From an uncultured Chryseobacterium sp. (GTDB lineage Bacteria > Bacteroidota > Bacteroidia > Flavobacteriales > Weeksellaceae): a DNA stretch of 64,000 bases. The notes beneath the pieces were generated by a model that was not told the DNA's origin, ran no database searches, and saw only the letters and a list, made by a program, of their open reading frames with translations. The position numbers were made by a program, and so were the translations under genes. The stretch's first letter is position 1. Every line of letters starts with the position of its first letter. The DNA is taken from positions 310,001 to 374,000 of the forward strand of contig CAJYLH010000022.1 in assembly GCA_913775525.1 (NCBI GenBank). The letters are read 5' to 3'. Positions 50,564-58,851 of this stretch are shown here, one piece after another.

Positions 50564-51474
50564 CTGTGTAAAATTTTTGTCCTTATCCGGTATTTCAGTA
50601 ATTTATACCTGAAGTAGGCATAAGCATAAAAGAATGGCCTGGCTTTCCTGAACAGAAAAACAGGCGATACCGACTGTTTCCGGAGCTCATAATAGATCCA
50701 GAAGTGGTTTCTTTCATACCCCAACTTTTCGTTAAGGTTTTGATAAATAAAAGAAAGTACATACAGGTATTCCTGGTATTTGGCATTGGTAGCAGACTTC
50801 AGGCTTCTGGTGGTTTTATCATGGAACCTGAAATGATTAAGCACATCGCTGCAGAAATAGATATTGCTCGTCAGTAAAATCATAGTCCAGAAAAGCCAGT
50901 CACCAGAGTAAAACATGGTCTTCATCCGAGAAAAATCAAAATCCTGCTTCCTGAAGATACAGGCACTGGCATTAGGAATGGTATTTCTGAACTTTAAAAA
51001 ATTGCGTATTTCATCCTTTCCTTCATTGTAATGCGAAGAATGCCACCTTTTTTCATCCAGGCTATCCGGCCAGAAGATATCATAAAAACGACCGTTTTCA
51101 TCAACATTGTCCGATCTGCTGTACACCAGGCCTACATTTTCTTTTTCAAAGAATAAAGGCATCAGTCTCTCGAGGAAGCTGGTCTCAGCAAAATCATCAC
51201 TTTCTGCAATCCATATATAGTCTCCTTTGGCGAGGCTGATTCCTTTTTCCCACTGTGCAAACGGACTTCCCGAGTTTTTTTCATTGATAATAATATGGGA
51301 AGTTTTGGGATGGGAAGCATATTCCTGCAGTATCATACTGCTGTTATCCGTAGAGCAGTCATCCAGAAGAATCACCTCAAAGTGATCATAGGTCTGCTCA
51401 AATACGCTTTTCAGTCTTTGAGGCAGGAACTTTTCATGATTGTAGTTGGGAATGATAACGGAAACTAAACTCAT
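50560..51474 (-). CDS. Glycosyltransferase family 2
   Basis: This 304-residue GT-A enzyme shows VSVIIPNYNHEKFLPQRLKSVFEQTYDHFEVILLDDCSTDNS, NSGSPFAQWEKGISLAKGDYIWIAESDDFAETSF (metal site ESDD) and a C-terminal acceptor part with basic aromatic helices that may touch the membrane. The SGSPFAQWEKGI signature is common in Bacteroidetes capsule clusters. Four-base overlaps on both sides show tight co-translation. Confidence 0.9.
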   Translation of the reverse strand: MSLVSVIIPNYNHEKFLPQRLKSVFEQTYDHFEVILLDDCSTDNSSMILQEYASHPKTSHIIINEKNSGSPFAQWEKGISLAKGDYIWIAESDDFAETSFLERLMPLFFEKENVGLVYSRSDNVDENGRFYDIFWPDSLDEKRWHSSHYNEGKDEIRNFLKFRNTIPNASACIFRKQDFDFSRMKTMFYSGDWLFWTMILLTSNIYFCSDVLNHFRFHDKTTRSLKSATNAKYQEYLYVLSFIYQNLNEKLGYERNHFWIYYELRKQSVSPVFLFRKARPFFYAYAYFRYKLLKYRIRTKILHR

Positions 51475-52340
51475 TTCATACGACTTATTAAGGTAATTAA
51501 TCTCGTCTTAAACGTATAATATCGAGAATTCTTAAATTTTAAATTTTGAATGGACAGATGCATGTTTGAGTCCTGAAGTTTCAATATCGTATTTTTCTTT
51601 TTTTCAAGAATCAAACAGATAAATTCATTTAAATGTTCAGATCTGAAATGACTGATAATGTATTGATGTGCTTTAGTTTCATTTTCCAGCATGTAGTTAT
51701 GGTCTTTTGTCATACTTTTCTCATGCATCCTGTAAAAGGCCTGTCTATTATCCGTAATAATGTACCGTGGATTGTTCTGAATAAAGTGAAGCCAGAAGAT
51801 AAAATCCTCTTTTGCTTTCAGATTTTCATCAAAACTATCTGAAATAAGAGATTTTCTAAAGATAGCACAATGAATAGGAATGGTATATTTCTCATCCCAA
51901 TTAAACAACATATTCCTGAATGATAATTCTTCATCAATAAAATAACAATAATCTTCTAGGAGCTTTTCTTCATCAAAGAGCTGATAATTGGAAATGATAA
52001 GATCTTTCGAATCAAAATAGTTTGACGCATATTCAAATTTATCGGTGGCTATTTTGTCATCACAGTCCAGAAATTGGATCCATTCGCCACTTGATAATGC
52101 CAGTCCTGCATTTCTGGCGGATGACAAACCTCCGTTTTCTTTATAAAGATATTTAAAACGCAAATCCTTTTCCGCCCATTTTTTTGCCACATCCTCTGTA
52201 TGATCAGGACTTCCATCATTGACAATTATACATTCCCAGTTTTGGTAAGTCTGATCTAAAACAGATTGAAGACACTCATCCAGATACTGAGCTTGATTAT
52301 AACAGGGAACAATGACTGAGATTAGTGATAATGTTGACAT
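51471..52340 (-). CDS. Glycosyltransferase family 2
   Basis: This 289-residue GT-A enzyme starts ISVIVPCYNQAQYLDECLQSVL and has CIIVNDGSPDHTEDVAKKWA and NGGLSSARNAGLALSSGEWIQFLDCDDKIATDKFEYA, with DCDD as the metal site; NLKAKEDFIFWLHFIQNNP follows in the position of the catalytic ED. The string GGLSSARNAGL is a strong GT2 mark. DNA composition turns visibly more AT-rich from about here towards 59 kb. Confidence 0.9.
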   Translation of the reverse strand: MSTLSLISVIVPCYNQAQYLDECLQSVLDQTYQNWECIIVNDGSPDHTEDVAKKWAEKDLRFKYLYKENGGLSSARNAGLALSSGEWIQFLDCDDKIATDKFEYASNYFDSKDLIISNYQLFDEEKLLEDYCYFIDEELSFRNMLFNWDEKYTIPIHCAIFRKSLISDSFDENLKAKEDFIFWLHFIQNNPRYIITDNRQAFYRMHEKSMTKDHNYMLENETKAHQYIISHFRSEHLNEFICLILEKKKNTILKLQDSNMHLSIQNLKFKNSRYYTFKTRLITLISRMK

Positions 52341-52363
52341 GCAATGAATGTTTTAAGCGGAAT

Positions 52364-53530
52364 TTAATATTTTAAATTAAAGATTCTTTCGTACTCAGCC
52401 TCAATTGTTTTGATGTGATTGACAGCACTCCTTGTCTTTAGGACATCATTATATTGCTTTTCTGACAAATCTTCAGCTTTGTTCTGATCTGTTAAGATTT
52501 CAATTGTTTTAGCAACAAACTGGTTTAAATTTTTATAGTGAGGATATACCGGATTTTTGTACTCATTCGGATTCGGCTTAAAATCCCAGCATAATAACGG
52601 AACTCCGGTCGTACAGATATCAAACCCTGCATAACCGGCTGGTCTGTCATTATTGTACCCCTGAAACCATGATAAATCTAACTTCTCATCAATTGCCGTA
52701 TCGGTAATATCCTCCTGGTGTCCTCGGAAGAATACTTTATCTTGCATTCCTATTCTTTCAAGAGACTGTGTCATTCCTGTTTGTATGGGATCTCCATTTC
52801 CAAAAATATGGAGTTCACAATTTGGAAGTCTGTCTAATAATAATTGAAAAGAATAGAAAAATGGATCTAAAGGCTTAAACGGATCAAGTCTTGTGAATAT
52901 GCCTATTTTCTTTATTGAGGAATTCTGAAATTTCCATCTTCTTTTTTTTTCATCTATTTTCATAAACAGCGGAACAAAAACAGAATGGTAATTCTTAAAT
53001 TGTTCAAGCTCATATTTCAATTCTTCTTTTTTAAAACCGGTACAAAAATTATAATATAATTCATGATTGAAATTATCATACAATGTCCTTTTCTGAAATC
53101 TCGCCGTCATTGTATAGATTAAACTTTTCTTTCTGACAGAATCAGATACTGAATTGATATAAATATACTCTCCCATCCAGTGTATTACATCAAACTCATC
53201 CAAGTAGTTTGATAAATCCTCATTCCAGAAACTTGGATTCTTAGGAAACAGTCCCAGATACTTTTTTATTTTATTCCTTATCCGACCTTGTTCCGTATAT
53301 CTGTAGTCTATAAACTCGTCAGCATATTTTATTTTTGTACCCAGTTGTTTATGCAGGTCTTCATAATATCTTATCTTCCATACCGGATTGATGTCTTTCA
53401 CTTTTTCCAGGCAAAATATAGTCAGATCAAATTTTTCTTTATCAAGTACTCTATCCAACTCATAGGCAAAGCGCTCAGCTCCTGCTCTGTAAAATCCGGC
53501 TACAACAAAAAGTACTTTAATTTTTGTCAT
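52364..53530 (-). CDS. Glycosyltransferase, GT4-like
   Basis: This 388-residue enzyme has the GT-B pattern: KVLFVVAGFYRAGAERFAYELDRVLDKEKFDLTIFCLE (the RAGAER type acceptor-domain start), KIGIFTRLDPFKPLDPFFYSF, CELHIFGNGDPIQTGMTQSLERIGMQDKVFFRGH and a later PLLCWDFKPNPNEYKNP in place of the usual EX7E helix, so the donor site is unusual. It probably adds one sugar to the export-ready chain. Its start overlaps the end of the aminotransferase gene by 14 bases. Confidence 0.82.
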   Translation of the reverse strand: MTKIKVLFVVAGFYRAGAERFAYELDRVLDKEKFDLTIFCLEKVKDINPVWKIRYYEDLHKQLGTKIKYADEFIDYRYTEQGRIRNKIKKYLGLFPKNPSFWNEDLSNYLDEFDVIHWMGEYIYINSVSDSVRKKSLIYTMTARFQKRTLYDNFNHELYYNFCTGFKKEELKYELEQFKNYHSVFVPLFMKIDEKKRRWKFQNSSIKKIGIFTRLDPFKPLDPFFYSFQLLLDRLPNCELHIFGNGDPIQTGMTQSLERIGMQDKVFFRGHQEDITDTAIDEKLDLSWFQGYNNDRPAGYAGFDICTTGVPLLCWDFKPNPNEYKNPVYPHYKNLNQFVAKTIEILTDQNKAEDLSEKQYNDVLKTRSAVNHIKTIEAEYERIFNLKY

Positions 53531-54650
53531 AATAATATTCTTTGATTTTGCGAATGATAATTTTCTGCTGCTCTTGAGTTAATTCATAGTAGAAGGGTAA
53601 TCTTACTAAGCAATCCGTTAATTCGTCTGAAACCGGCATCTCTCTACCGTCATGTTTATCTATATAAAACGGGCTCTTATGTAAACTCAAATAATGAAAG
53701 ACAACATTAATGTCATTTTCCTTTAAATATTTTATCAGATCGCTTCGTTCATGAACATTACTACATATGATATAAAACATATGGGCATTATTGGTTGCAT
53801 AATCCGGAATAGATGGCAGTTTTATCCTTCCTGTTTCCTCTAAATGCCTTAAGGAATTATAGTATGTATTCCATATATGCTTGCGTTTGTTTTGTATATC
53901 ATCAAGGTTTTCAATTTGTGCGTAAAGAAATGCAGCTATAATATCTGACGGTAAAAATGAAGAACCAATATCTACCCAGCCGTACTTATCAATTTCTCCA
54001 CGAAAAAAAGCAGAACGATTTGTCCCTTTTTCACGTATAATTTCAGCACGTTCAACAAAACGTTCGTCATTAATTACCAGCATTCCACCTTCGCCTGAAA
54101 TTATATTTTTAGTTTCATGAAAAGAAAATGCGGCTAAATGACCAATGCTTCCCAATGGTTTTCCTTTATAAAAGCTATCAATGGCCTGTGCGGCATCTTC
54201 TACTACAAAAAGATGGTATTTATTCGCTAATGCCATGATTTTGTCCATGTTACAGGCAATACCTGCATAATGTACAGGAACGATAGCTTTGGTGTTTGGT
54301 GTAATTAATTTTTCAATGAGCTCAACATCTATATTGGGATTGTCTTTTCCACTATCAACAAAAACAATTTTTGCACCGCGCAACATAAATGCATTTACCG
54401 TTGATACAAAAGTGTATGAGGGAACAATAATTTCATCACCTTCTTTTATATCGAGTAAAATGGCAGCCATCTCTAAAGCATCGGTACATGAAGTGGTTAG
54501 TAATGCTTTTCTAAATCCATATTTTTGTTCAAAAAACTGATGGCATTTTTTTGTAAAAATTCCATCACCCGAAATTTTTCCGCTCATCACAGCTTCTTTA
54601 ATATATTCAGTCTCTTTGCCTGTAAGGTATGGCTTATTAAATCCAATCAT
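53517..54650 (-). CDS. rffA: dTDP-4-amino-4,6-dideoxygalactose transaminase (WecE/RffA type)
   Basis: This 377-residue PLP enzyme agrees with E. coli RffA/WecE along most of its length: GKISGDGIFTKKCHQF, LLTTSCTDALEMAAILLDIKEGDEIIVPSYTFVSTVNAF, AIVPVHYAGIACNMDKIMALA, VVEDAAQAI, SFHETKN with the PLP lysine K181, IIREKGTNRSAFFRG and NAHMFYI. It transfers the amino group of glutamate to dTDP-4-keto-6-deoxyglucose, which RmlA and RmlB of this window would provide, giving dTDP-4-amino-4,6-dideoxygalactose. The next genes upstream in the operon include an acyltransferase fit to acylate that amino group. Confidence 0.93.
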   Translation of the reverse strand: MIGFNKPYLTGKETEYIKEAVMSGKISGDGIFTKKCHQFFEQKYGFRKALLTTSCTDALEMAAILLDIKEGDEIIVPSYTFVSTVNAFMLRGAKIVFVDSGKDNPNIDVELIEKLITPNTKAIVPVHYAGIACNMDKIMALANKYHLFVVEDAAQAIDSFYKGKPLGSIGHLAAFSFHETKNIISGEGGMLVINDERFVERAEIIREKGTNRSAFFRGEIDKYGWVDIGSSFLPSDIIAAFLYAQIENLDDIQNKRKHIWNTYYNSLRHLEETGRIKLPSIPDYATNNAHMFYIICSNVHERSDLIKYLKENDINVVFHYLSLHKSPFYIDKHDGREMPVSDELTDCLVRLPFYYELTQEQQKIIIRKIKEYYYDKN

Positions 54651-54655
54651 TGTTT

Positions 54656-55567
54656 TTATTTTTCTAATATAGCTATGCCAAAACCTGTTTTCCCATAACC
54701 ATTGCCATTGTAAAGCATATATCTTTCTCCTTCATGATCGAATAAAAAGGGATAACAGATCATATCGCTATCCCAGCCTTTATTAGATACATCAATGCCA
54801 GATAGCTGATCTTTTCTGATCCAATCAAATCCATTTTCAGATTCAGCGTATCCAATCCGGTAGGTTTCTGAGGAAGGTCCTCCACGATAAGAATACCACA
54901 TCTTGTACATGTTGTCTTCCTTGATAACCCGAGGGACAGATATTGCATATTCGTTATCATATATAAAATCAATAGCGATTTTTCCTGTTGGTAACCATGT
55001 AAAACCATCAACAGATGTTGCTATTTTTATATGATAGAAATGTACAGGTGCATCATTAATTATTTCCCAACGAATGCAAGAAAGATAATACATTAGATAA
55101 TTTCCTTCGTCTTCTATAACACAACAACTTGCCACAAAACATGGATCATGAATATTTCTATCTAGTATAGGCCCCTGGTGCAGATGCTTAAAAACTCCAT
55201 TTTCTTCTTTCGCCATTCCTATTGCATTTCGAAATGGTACAGAAACACCTAGATTCCAACCTATATAATATAAATATTTTTCGTTGCTTATAGTAAATGC
55301 CTGGCAAGGCATCACACCATCATGATTAAAAAGACCATTATCTCCATTCTGTAAGAGAGGTGTTTCAACGATTTCCTTAACCTCCATTGAATTCATATCA
55401 AAATCCAATGCTGCTAATATTGATTTTCCTTCTACATTACGGGAGGAAAATCCTATTCTCACAATATCATCTGTAATATCTAAAACGAATGGAACTGCAG
55501 CATGACTTTTCATCCATGAAGATGTCCCATTAGGAGAGAATATGTTTTTAATTTTTTTCCAGTGCAT
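54656..55567 (-). CDS. Five-bladed beta-propeller protein, GH43/GH32-like, role unknown
   Basis: The 303-residue product has no signal peptide and should be cytoplasmic. It shows repeated beta blades in the style of family 43/32/68 glycoside hydrolases: VPFVLDITDDIVRIGFSSRN, GVMPCQAFTISNEKYLYYIGWN, IHDPCFVASCCVIEDEGNYLMYYLSC, SVPRVIKEDNMYKMWYSYRGG and GWDSDMICYPFLFDHEGERYMLYNG. Acidic residues at blade starts (HDP, DSDM) match the catalytic positions of the fold, yet a cytoplasmic hydrolase inside a nucleotide-sugar cassette is odd. A sugar transferase or binding role is possible. It lies between the WecE-type and NeuD-like genes, touching the latter by one base. Confidence 0.65.
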   Translation of the reverse strand: MHWKKIKNIFSPNGTSSWMKSHAAVPFVLDITDDIVRIGFSSRNVEGKSILAALDFDMNSMEVKEIVETPLLQNGDNGLFNHDGVMPCQAFTISNEKYLYYIGWNLGVSVPFRNAIGMAKEENGVFKHLHQGPILDRNIHDPCFVASCCVIEDEGNYLMYYLSCIRWEIINDAPVHFYHIKIATSVDGFTWLPTGKIAIDFIYDNEYAISVPRVIKEDNMYKMWYSYRGGPSSETYRIGYAESENGFDWIRKDQLSGIDVSNKGWDSDMICYPFLFDHEGERYMLYNGNGYGKTGFGIAILEK

Positions 55568-56229
55568 TACAGTTTAAACATATTACTGGTTTTGTCCAGT
55601 TTATTTGATTTTGCAGGAACATATACACTTTTTTCTTCCGTATTCTTGGTAATAATACTGCCTGCACCTAACAATGTTTCCTTACCAATTGTTACCTGAT
55701 GGCCGATCGTAGAATTTACTCCGACAAAACAATTAGACTCAACATTACAGTGTCCGGATATTACCACATGCGAACTGATAAAGTTGTGACTTTCAATGAC
55801 GCTATGATGTCCGATGTGATTACCGCTCCAGAGAGTTACATTATTTTTAATTTCTACGAATGGCTGTATGGTATTATCCTCAAGGATAAAACAGTTATCC
55901 CCACATTTAAACTGTGATAAATAACTGCATTTACTGCTTATGTATGAAACAAGGTTGTAACCTCTTGCCTTTGCTTCATGATATTTTTTTTCGCGGAGCA
56001 TGTTCATCTGTGCATAACTTAATGCTATAAACATTTTATATTCCGTTGGAGGATACTTACTCACAATATCTTCAAAAGCAATTAAAGGTTTATTTTCATA
56101 CATATCATTTTGACAATAATCTCTATCAACTGTAAAAGCAACTACCTCGTATTTTGAATCTATTTCGAAATAGTAATTCGCAAGTTGAGCGATATCTCCG
56201 GTACCGAATATGATTATTTTTTCTTTCAT
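55567..56229 (-). CDS. NeuD/PglD-like sugar acyltransferase
   Basis: This 220-residue protein has the two-part plan of NeuD and PglD. There is an N-terminal Rossmann-like domain (about 1-90; IIIFGTGDIAQLANYYFEIDSKYEVVAFTVDRDYC, where FGTGDIA is the family motif) and a left-handed beta helix (about 95-205; NVTLWSGNHIGHHSVIESHNFISSHVVISGHCNVESNCFVGVNSTIGHQVTIGKETLLGAGSIITKN). The HHS and related His residues are candidates for the catalytic base. PglD acetylates the 4-amino group of a UDP-4-amino sugar, so this protein could N-acylate the 4-amino sugar made by the adjacent WecE-type enzyme. Confidence 0.85.
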   Translation of the reverse strand: MKEKIIIFGTGDIAQLANYYFEIDSKYEVVAFTVDRDYCQNDMYENKPLIAFEDIVSKYPPTEYKMFIALSYAQMNMLREKKYHEAKARGYNLVSYISSKCSYLSQFKCGDNCFILEDNTIQPFVEIKNNVTLWSGNHIGHHSVIESHNFISSHVVISGHCNVESNCFVGVNSTIGHQVTIGKETLLGAGSIITKNTEEKSVYVPAKSNKLDKTSNMFKL

Positions 56230-56849
56230 ACTTTTCTTATTATGATGGTAAATTCGTATAAATTATAATCATGTAAAAGTGCAACATTTCTTGAAAAATT
56301 CCTTTTACAATAGTCAAACAAAAATAATGGATCCGCATAATATAAATAATCCTTCATAAACTCTTTATCAGAGTATTTTGTCAAGATATTGAATGAAAAA
56401 CCCTTTTTTGAATGACTGCTTATTTTATCAATAGTGTCTAAAATATAATTTTCCCATTCTTTATCTGAATTGTCTAATTTTACATTAAATATTCCACTCG
56501 CTATTACATAATCAAATTTTTCTTTAATATCTAATGCTGTAACCCAATTGGAGTTTTTATCATCTTGATTTCGGTTTACAGCTGCCCTAATCATTTCCTC
56601 AGAAATATCTAATCCCGTGAAATGAAACTGATGATATTTTTCTTTAAAATAATCGTACATAGAACCGAACCCGCAGCCATAATCAAGCAGCGAAAAATTA
56701 TCTTTATCTGCAATAACATTAGAAAGTATATCAAATCTTAATTCTTGCGATTCGGCAGAGTTCCAGTCAACACCCTCTGGCGTTGTACCATTATCAAGTA
56801 TTTTTTTTGAATAATACTGATTTACCTGATGTATAATTTTATTTTTCAT
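56226..56849 (-). CDS. Class I SAM-dependent methyltransferase
   Basis: This 207-residue protein has the methyltransferase core: NFSLLDYGCGFGSMYDYFKEKYHQFHFTGLDISEEMIRAAVNR (SAM-binding GCGFG, then the acid in LDIS), FDYVIASGIFNV and a C-terminal strand pair. It is small with no additional domain. It overlaps the WbqC-like gene by 11 bases and the NeuD-like gene by four, so all three are translationally linked. It may methylate the amino sugar, its acyl group or the chain end; the sequence does not decide. Confidence 0.82.
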   Translation of the reverse strand: MKNKIIHQVNQYYSKKILDNGTTPEGVDWNSAESQELRFDILSNVIADKDNFSLLDYGCGFGSMYDYFKEKYHQFHFTGLDISEEMIRAAVNRNQDDKNSNWVTALDIKEKFDYVIASGIFNVKLDNSDKEWENYILDTIDKISSHSKKGFSFNILTKYSDKEFMKDYLYYADPLFLFDYCKRNFSRNVALLHDYNLYEFTIIIRKV

Positions 56850-57543
56850 GAGAAAAACTTTTCATGTAATTTTTGCTTTCGTTACCCATATTAAAAAGCA
56901 AATCAAGTATGGTTACGCCATGTTCAAAGCTATCAAATTGTTGTGGATATTCTGGATAATTATTGTAATCAAAATAATGAACCTTAATGTTTTCTTTTTC
57001 AAATAAACTTTCATCCATATATTCTTTCGCAGCAGGACCAGAATAATAATCAGTAGCATTAATCTGTTGGCATAGGTCAACCAGACGTTCAGTTTTCCCT
57101 TCTGTTAGAATAAAATCATTTGACCAGGAAATCTTTGTTTTAATATCAAGTAATTCGCAAATACCCTTTAGAAACAAATAATTGATTTTGCTTAAATATT
57201 GTTCTTTTTCACAGTCTTTGTAAAAGCCTTCAAAAACATCTCTATACAATTTAAAATAAGGAGCTTTGGAATAATTCTGATGAATTACAGCCCAGTGGTT
57301 TTGTGCCCAATTCTTATCAGATACTTTGGTTTCATTAATTTTTTGAAAAAATTTACCTTTAACTTCTACAGGTATAGAAAGCCATTTTAAACCATCTTTA
57401 GTTTTTATCATATTTCTGTTACGCCAATCTCTTTTTGTATATTGCATGTCATCATAAATGATAAATTCATCTACCATATTAATTCCATCAAAGTATCCTT
57501 TCCAGGGAATATAGTTGGATTGGGTTATGATAATTTTTTTCAT
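56839..57543 (-). CDS. WbqC-like family protein
   Basis: The 234-residue product matches the WbqC-like family: IIITQSNYIPWKGYFDGINMVDEFIIYDDMQYTKRDWRNRNMIKTKDGLKWLSIPVEVKG, then NHWAVIHQNYSKAPYF, YLFLKGICELLDIKTKISWSNDF and TDYYSGPAAKEYMDESLFEKENIKVHYFDYNNYPEYPQ. The family is common in O-antigen clusters but its reaction is not firmly known. The ATG at 57543 is chosen because it makes an ATGA overlap with the wzt stop; an in-frame ATG three codons earlier (57552) is also possible. Confidence 0.88.
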   Translation of the reverse strand: MKKIIITQSNYIPWKGYFDGINMVDEFIIYDDMQYTKRDWRNRNMIKTKDGLKWLSIPVEVKGKFFQKINETKVSDKNWAQNHWAVIHQNYSKAPYFKLYRDVFEGFYKDCEKEQYLSKINYLFLKGICELLDIKTKISWSNDFILTEGKTERLVDLCQQINATDYYSGPAAKEYMDESLFEKENIKVHYFDYNNYPEYPQQFDSFEHGVTILDLLFNMGNESKNYMKSFSHEK

Positions 57544-58796
57544 GATTTCCATTCTAGTTTTGGCCTTACGAAACCATTAATTTTCCCAAGATATCCATTT
57601 TCTCTTGCTTTATCTTTTATTTCAAAACTTAGAAACTCCTCTTCTACATACAAAAGATTCATAGCTTCTGTATGGACATAGAAAACAAGTTGATAGACAT
57701 CATTATTTAACAAATTTTTTGGAATACGACAAATTATTTTCGTAACCATATCTTTAGTTAATCTAATCATATCCCCGCTTCCAAAAATAATGTCTCCTCT
57801 TGTATTTTTCAAGTCAAAGCTGATAGATAATAACTCGTTTTTGGTTAGATTAAGAAGTTCAAAAACCACATCAATATTAGAATTTACATCAATCATTTCA
57901 TCCGGATCAATTGACGAGGCATTATTTATAGATGCGGAGATAATTTTTATATTTTCATTTCCTTTAGCTGCTTCAATGCTTTCTGAATCTATTTTTCTAC
58001 GATTAAATATACTTTCAGCCAGATAATTTTTAATTAATATTTCTGGTTTTCCGATGTCGGTTATAAAACCCTGATGCATAGAAATAGCTTTATTACAGAG
58101 CGTCTCTACTGCTGTCATATTATGACTTACAAAAAGTACAGTCCTCCCTTCTCCTTTAGTTACATCTCCCATTTTTCCTAAGCATTTTTTCTGAAACTCA
58201 GCATCACCTACTGCCAGAACCTCATCCACAATAAGGATTTCGGATTCCAGATGCGCTGCGACAGCAAAAGCGAGACGGACATACATTCCGGAGGAATATC
58301 TTTTTACCGGTGTGTCAATATATCTTTCTACTCCTGAGAAATCAACAATTTCATCAAATTTTCTAGTAATCTCTTTTCTGGTCATTCCCAGGATGGCACC
58401 ATTAAGGTAGATATTTTCGCGGCCCGTCATTTCAGGATGAAAGCCTGTTCCTACTTCCAGAAGAGATGCAATTCTGCCGTTAGTATAAATCTTTCCTGTC
58501 GTAGGTTTGGTTACTTTGCTCAATATTTTCAGCAGAGTGGATTTTCCTGCTCCATTCCTTCCTATAATACCTACAGCATCACCCTGTTCAATTTCAAAAT
58601 TAATATCACGAAGAGACCATACATACTCAGAGTTTCCTTTAGAAGATCTGTCATTAGACTCGCCAATCTTAAGATAAGGATCTTCCTTTCCTCTTATTTT
58701 GTACCAAAAACGGTTCAGATCGTGGGTTAGCGTTCCTGTTCCCACTTGGCCTAAACGATATTGTTTTGATATATTTTCAGCTTTTAATGCAAGCAT
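57540..58796 (-). CDS. wzt: Polysaccharide ABC exporter, ATP-binding subunit with C-terminal domain
   Basis: This 418-residue protein has an ABC ATPase (about 1-250) with Walker A GRNGAGKST at 79-87, signature YSSGM at 167-171 and Walker B ILIVDEV at 187-193, all intact. GRIASLLEVGTGFHPEMTGRENIY is typical of the Wzt/RfbE group. Residues about 270-418 form an extra beta-rich domain (IIFGSGDMIRLTKDMVTKIICRIPKNLL ... FLSFEIKDK), corresponding to the Wzt C-terminal domain that recognises the modified end of the O-chain in systems such as E. coli O8/O9a. It powers export of the lipid-linked polysaccharide and pairs with the permease at 58852. Confidence 0.92.
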   Translation of the reverse strand: MLALKAENISKQYRLGQVGTGTLTHDLNRFWYKIRGKEDPYLKIGESNDRSSKGNSEYVWSLRDINFEIEQGDAVGIIGRNGAGKSTLLKILSKVTKPTTGKIYTNGRIASLLEVGTGFHPEMTGRENIYLNGAILGMTRKEITRKFDEIVDFSGVERYIDTPVKRYSSGMYVRLAFAVAAHLESEILIVDEVLAVGDAEFQKKCLGKMGDVTKGEGRTVLFVSHNMTAVETLCNKAISMHQGFITDIGKPEILIKNYLAESIFNRRKIDSESIEAAKGNENIKIISASINNASSIDPDEMIDVNSNIDVVFELLNLTKNELLSISFDLKNTRGDIIFGSGDMIRLTKDMVTKIICRIPKNLLNNDVYQLVFYVHTEAMNLLYVEEEFLSFEIKDKARENGYLGKINGFVRPKLEWKS

Positions 58797-58851
58797 ATGT
58801 TGTTTTTGATTGAAATTTAATATGCAAAATATCTTTTATTTACCAAATTAA

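Noticed and set aside
54656-55567. An extracellular glycoside hydrolase of family 43
   Set aside because: The fold looks similar, but there is no signal peptide or sorting domain and the gene lies inside a cytoplasmic nucleotide-sugar cassette; only the fold is reported.
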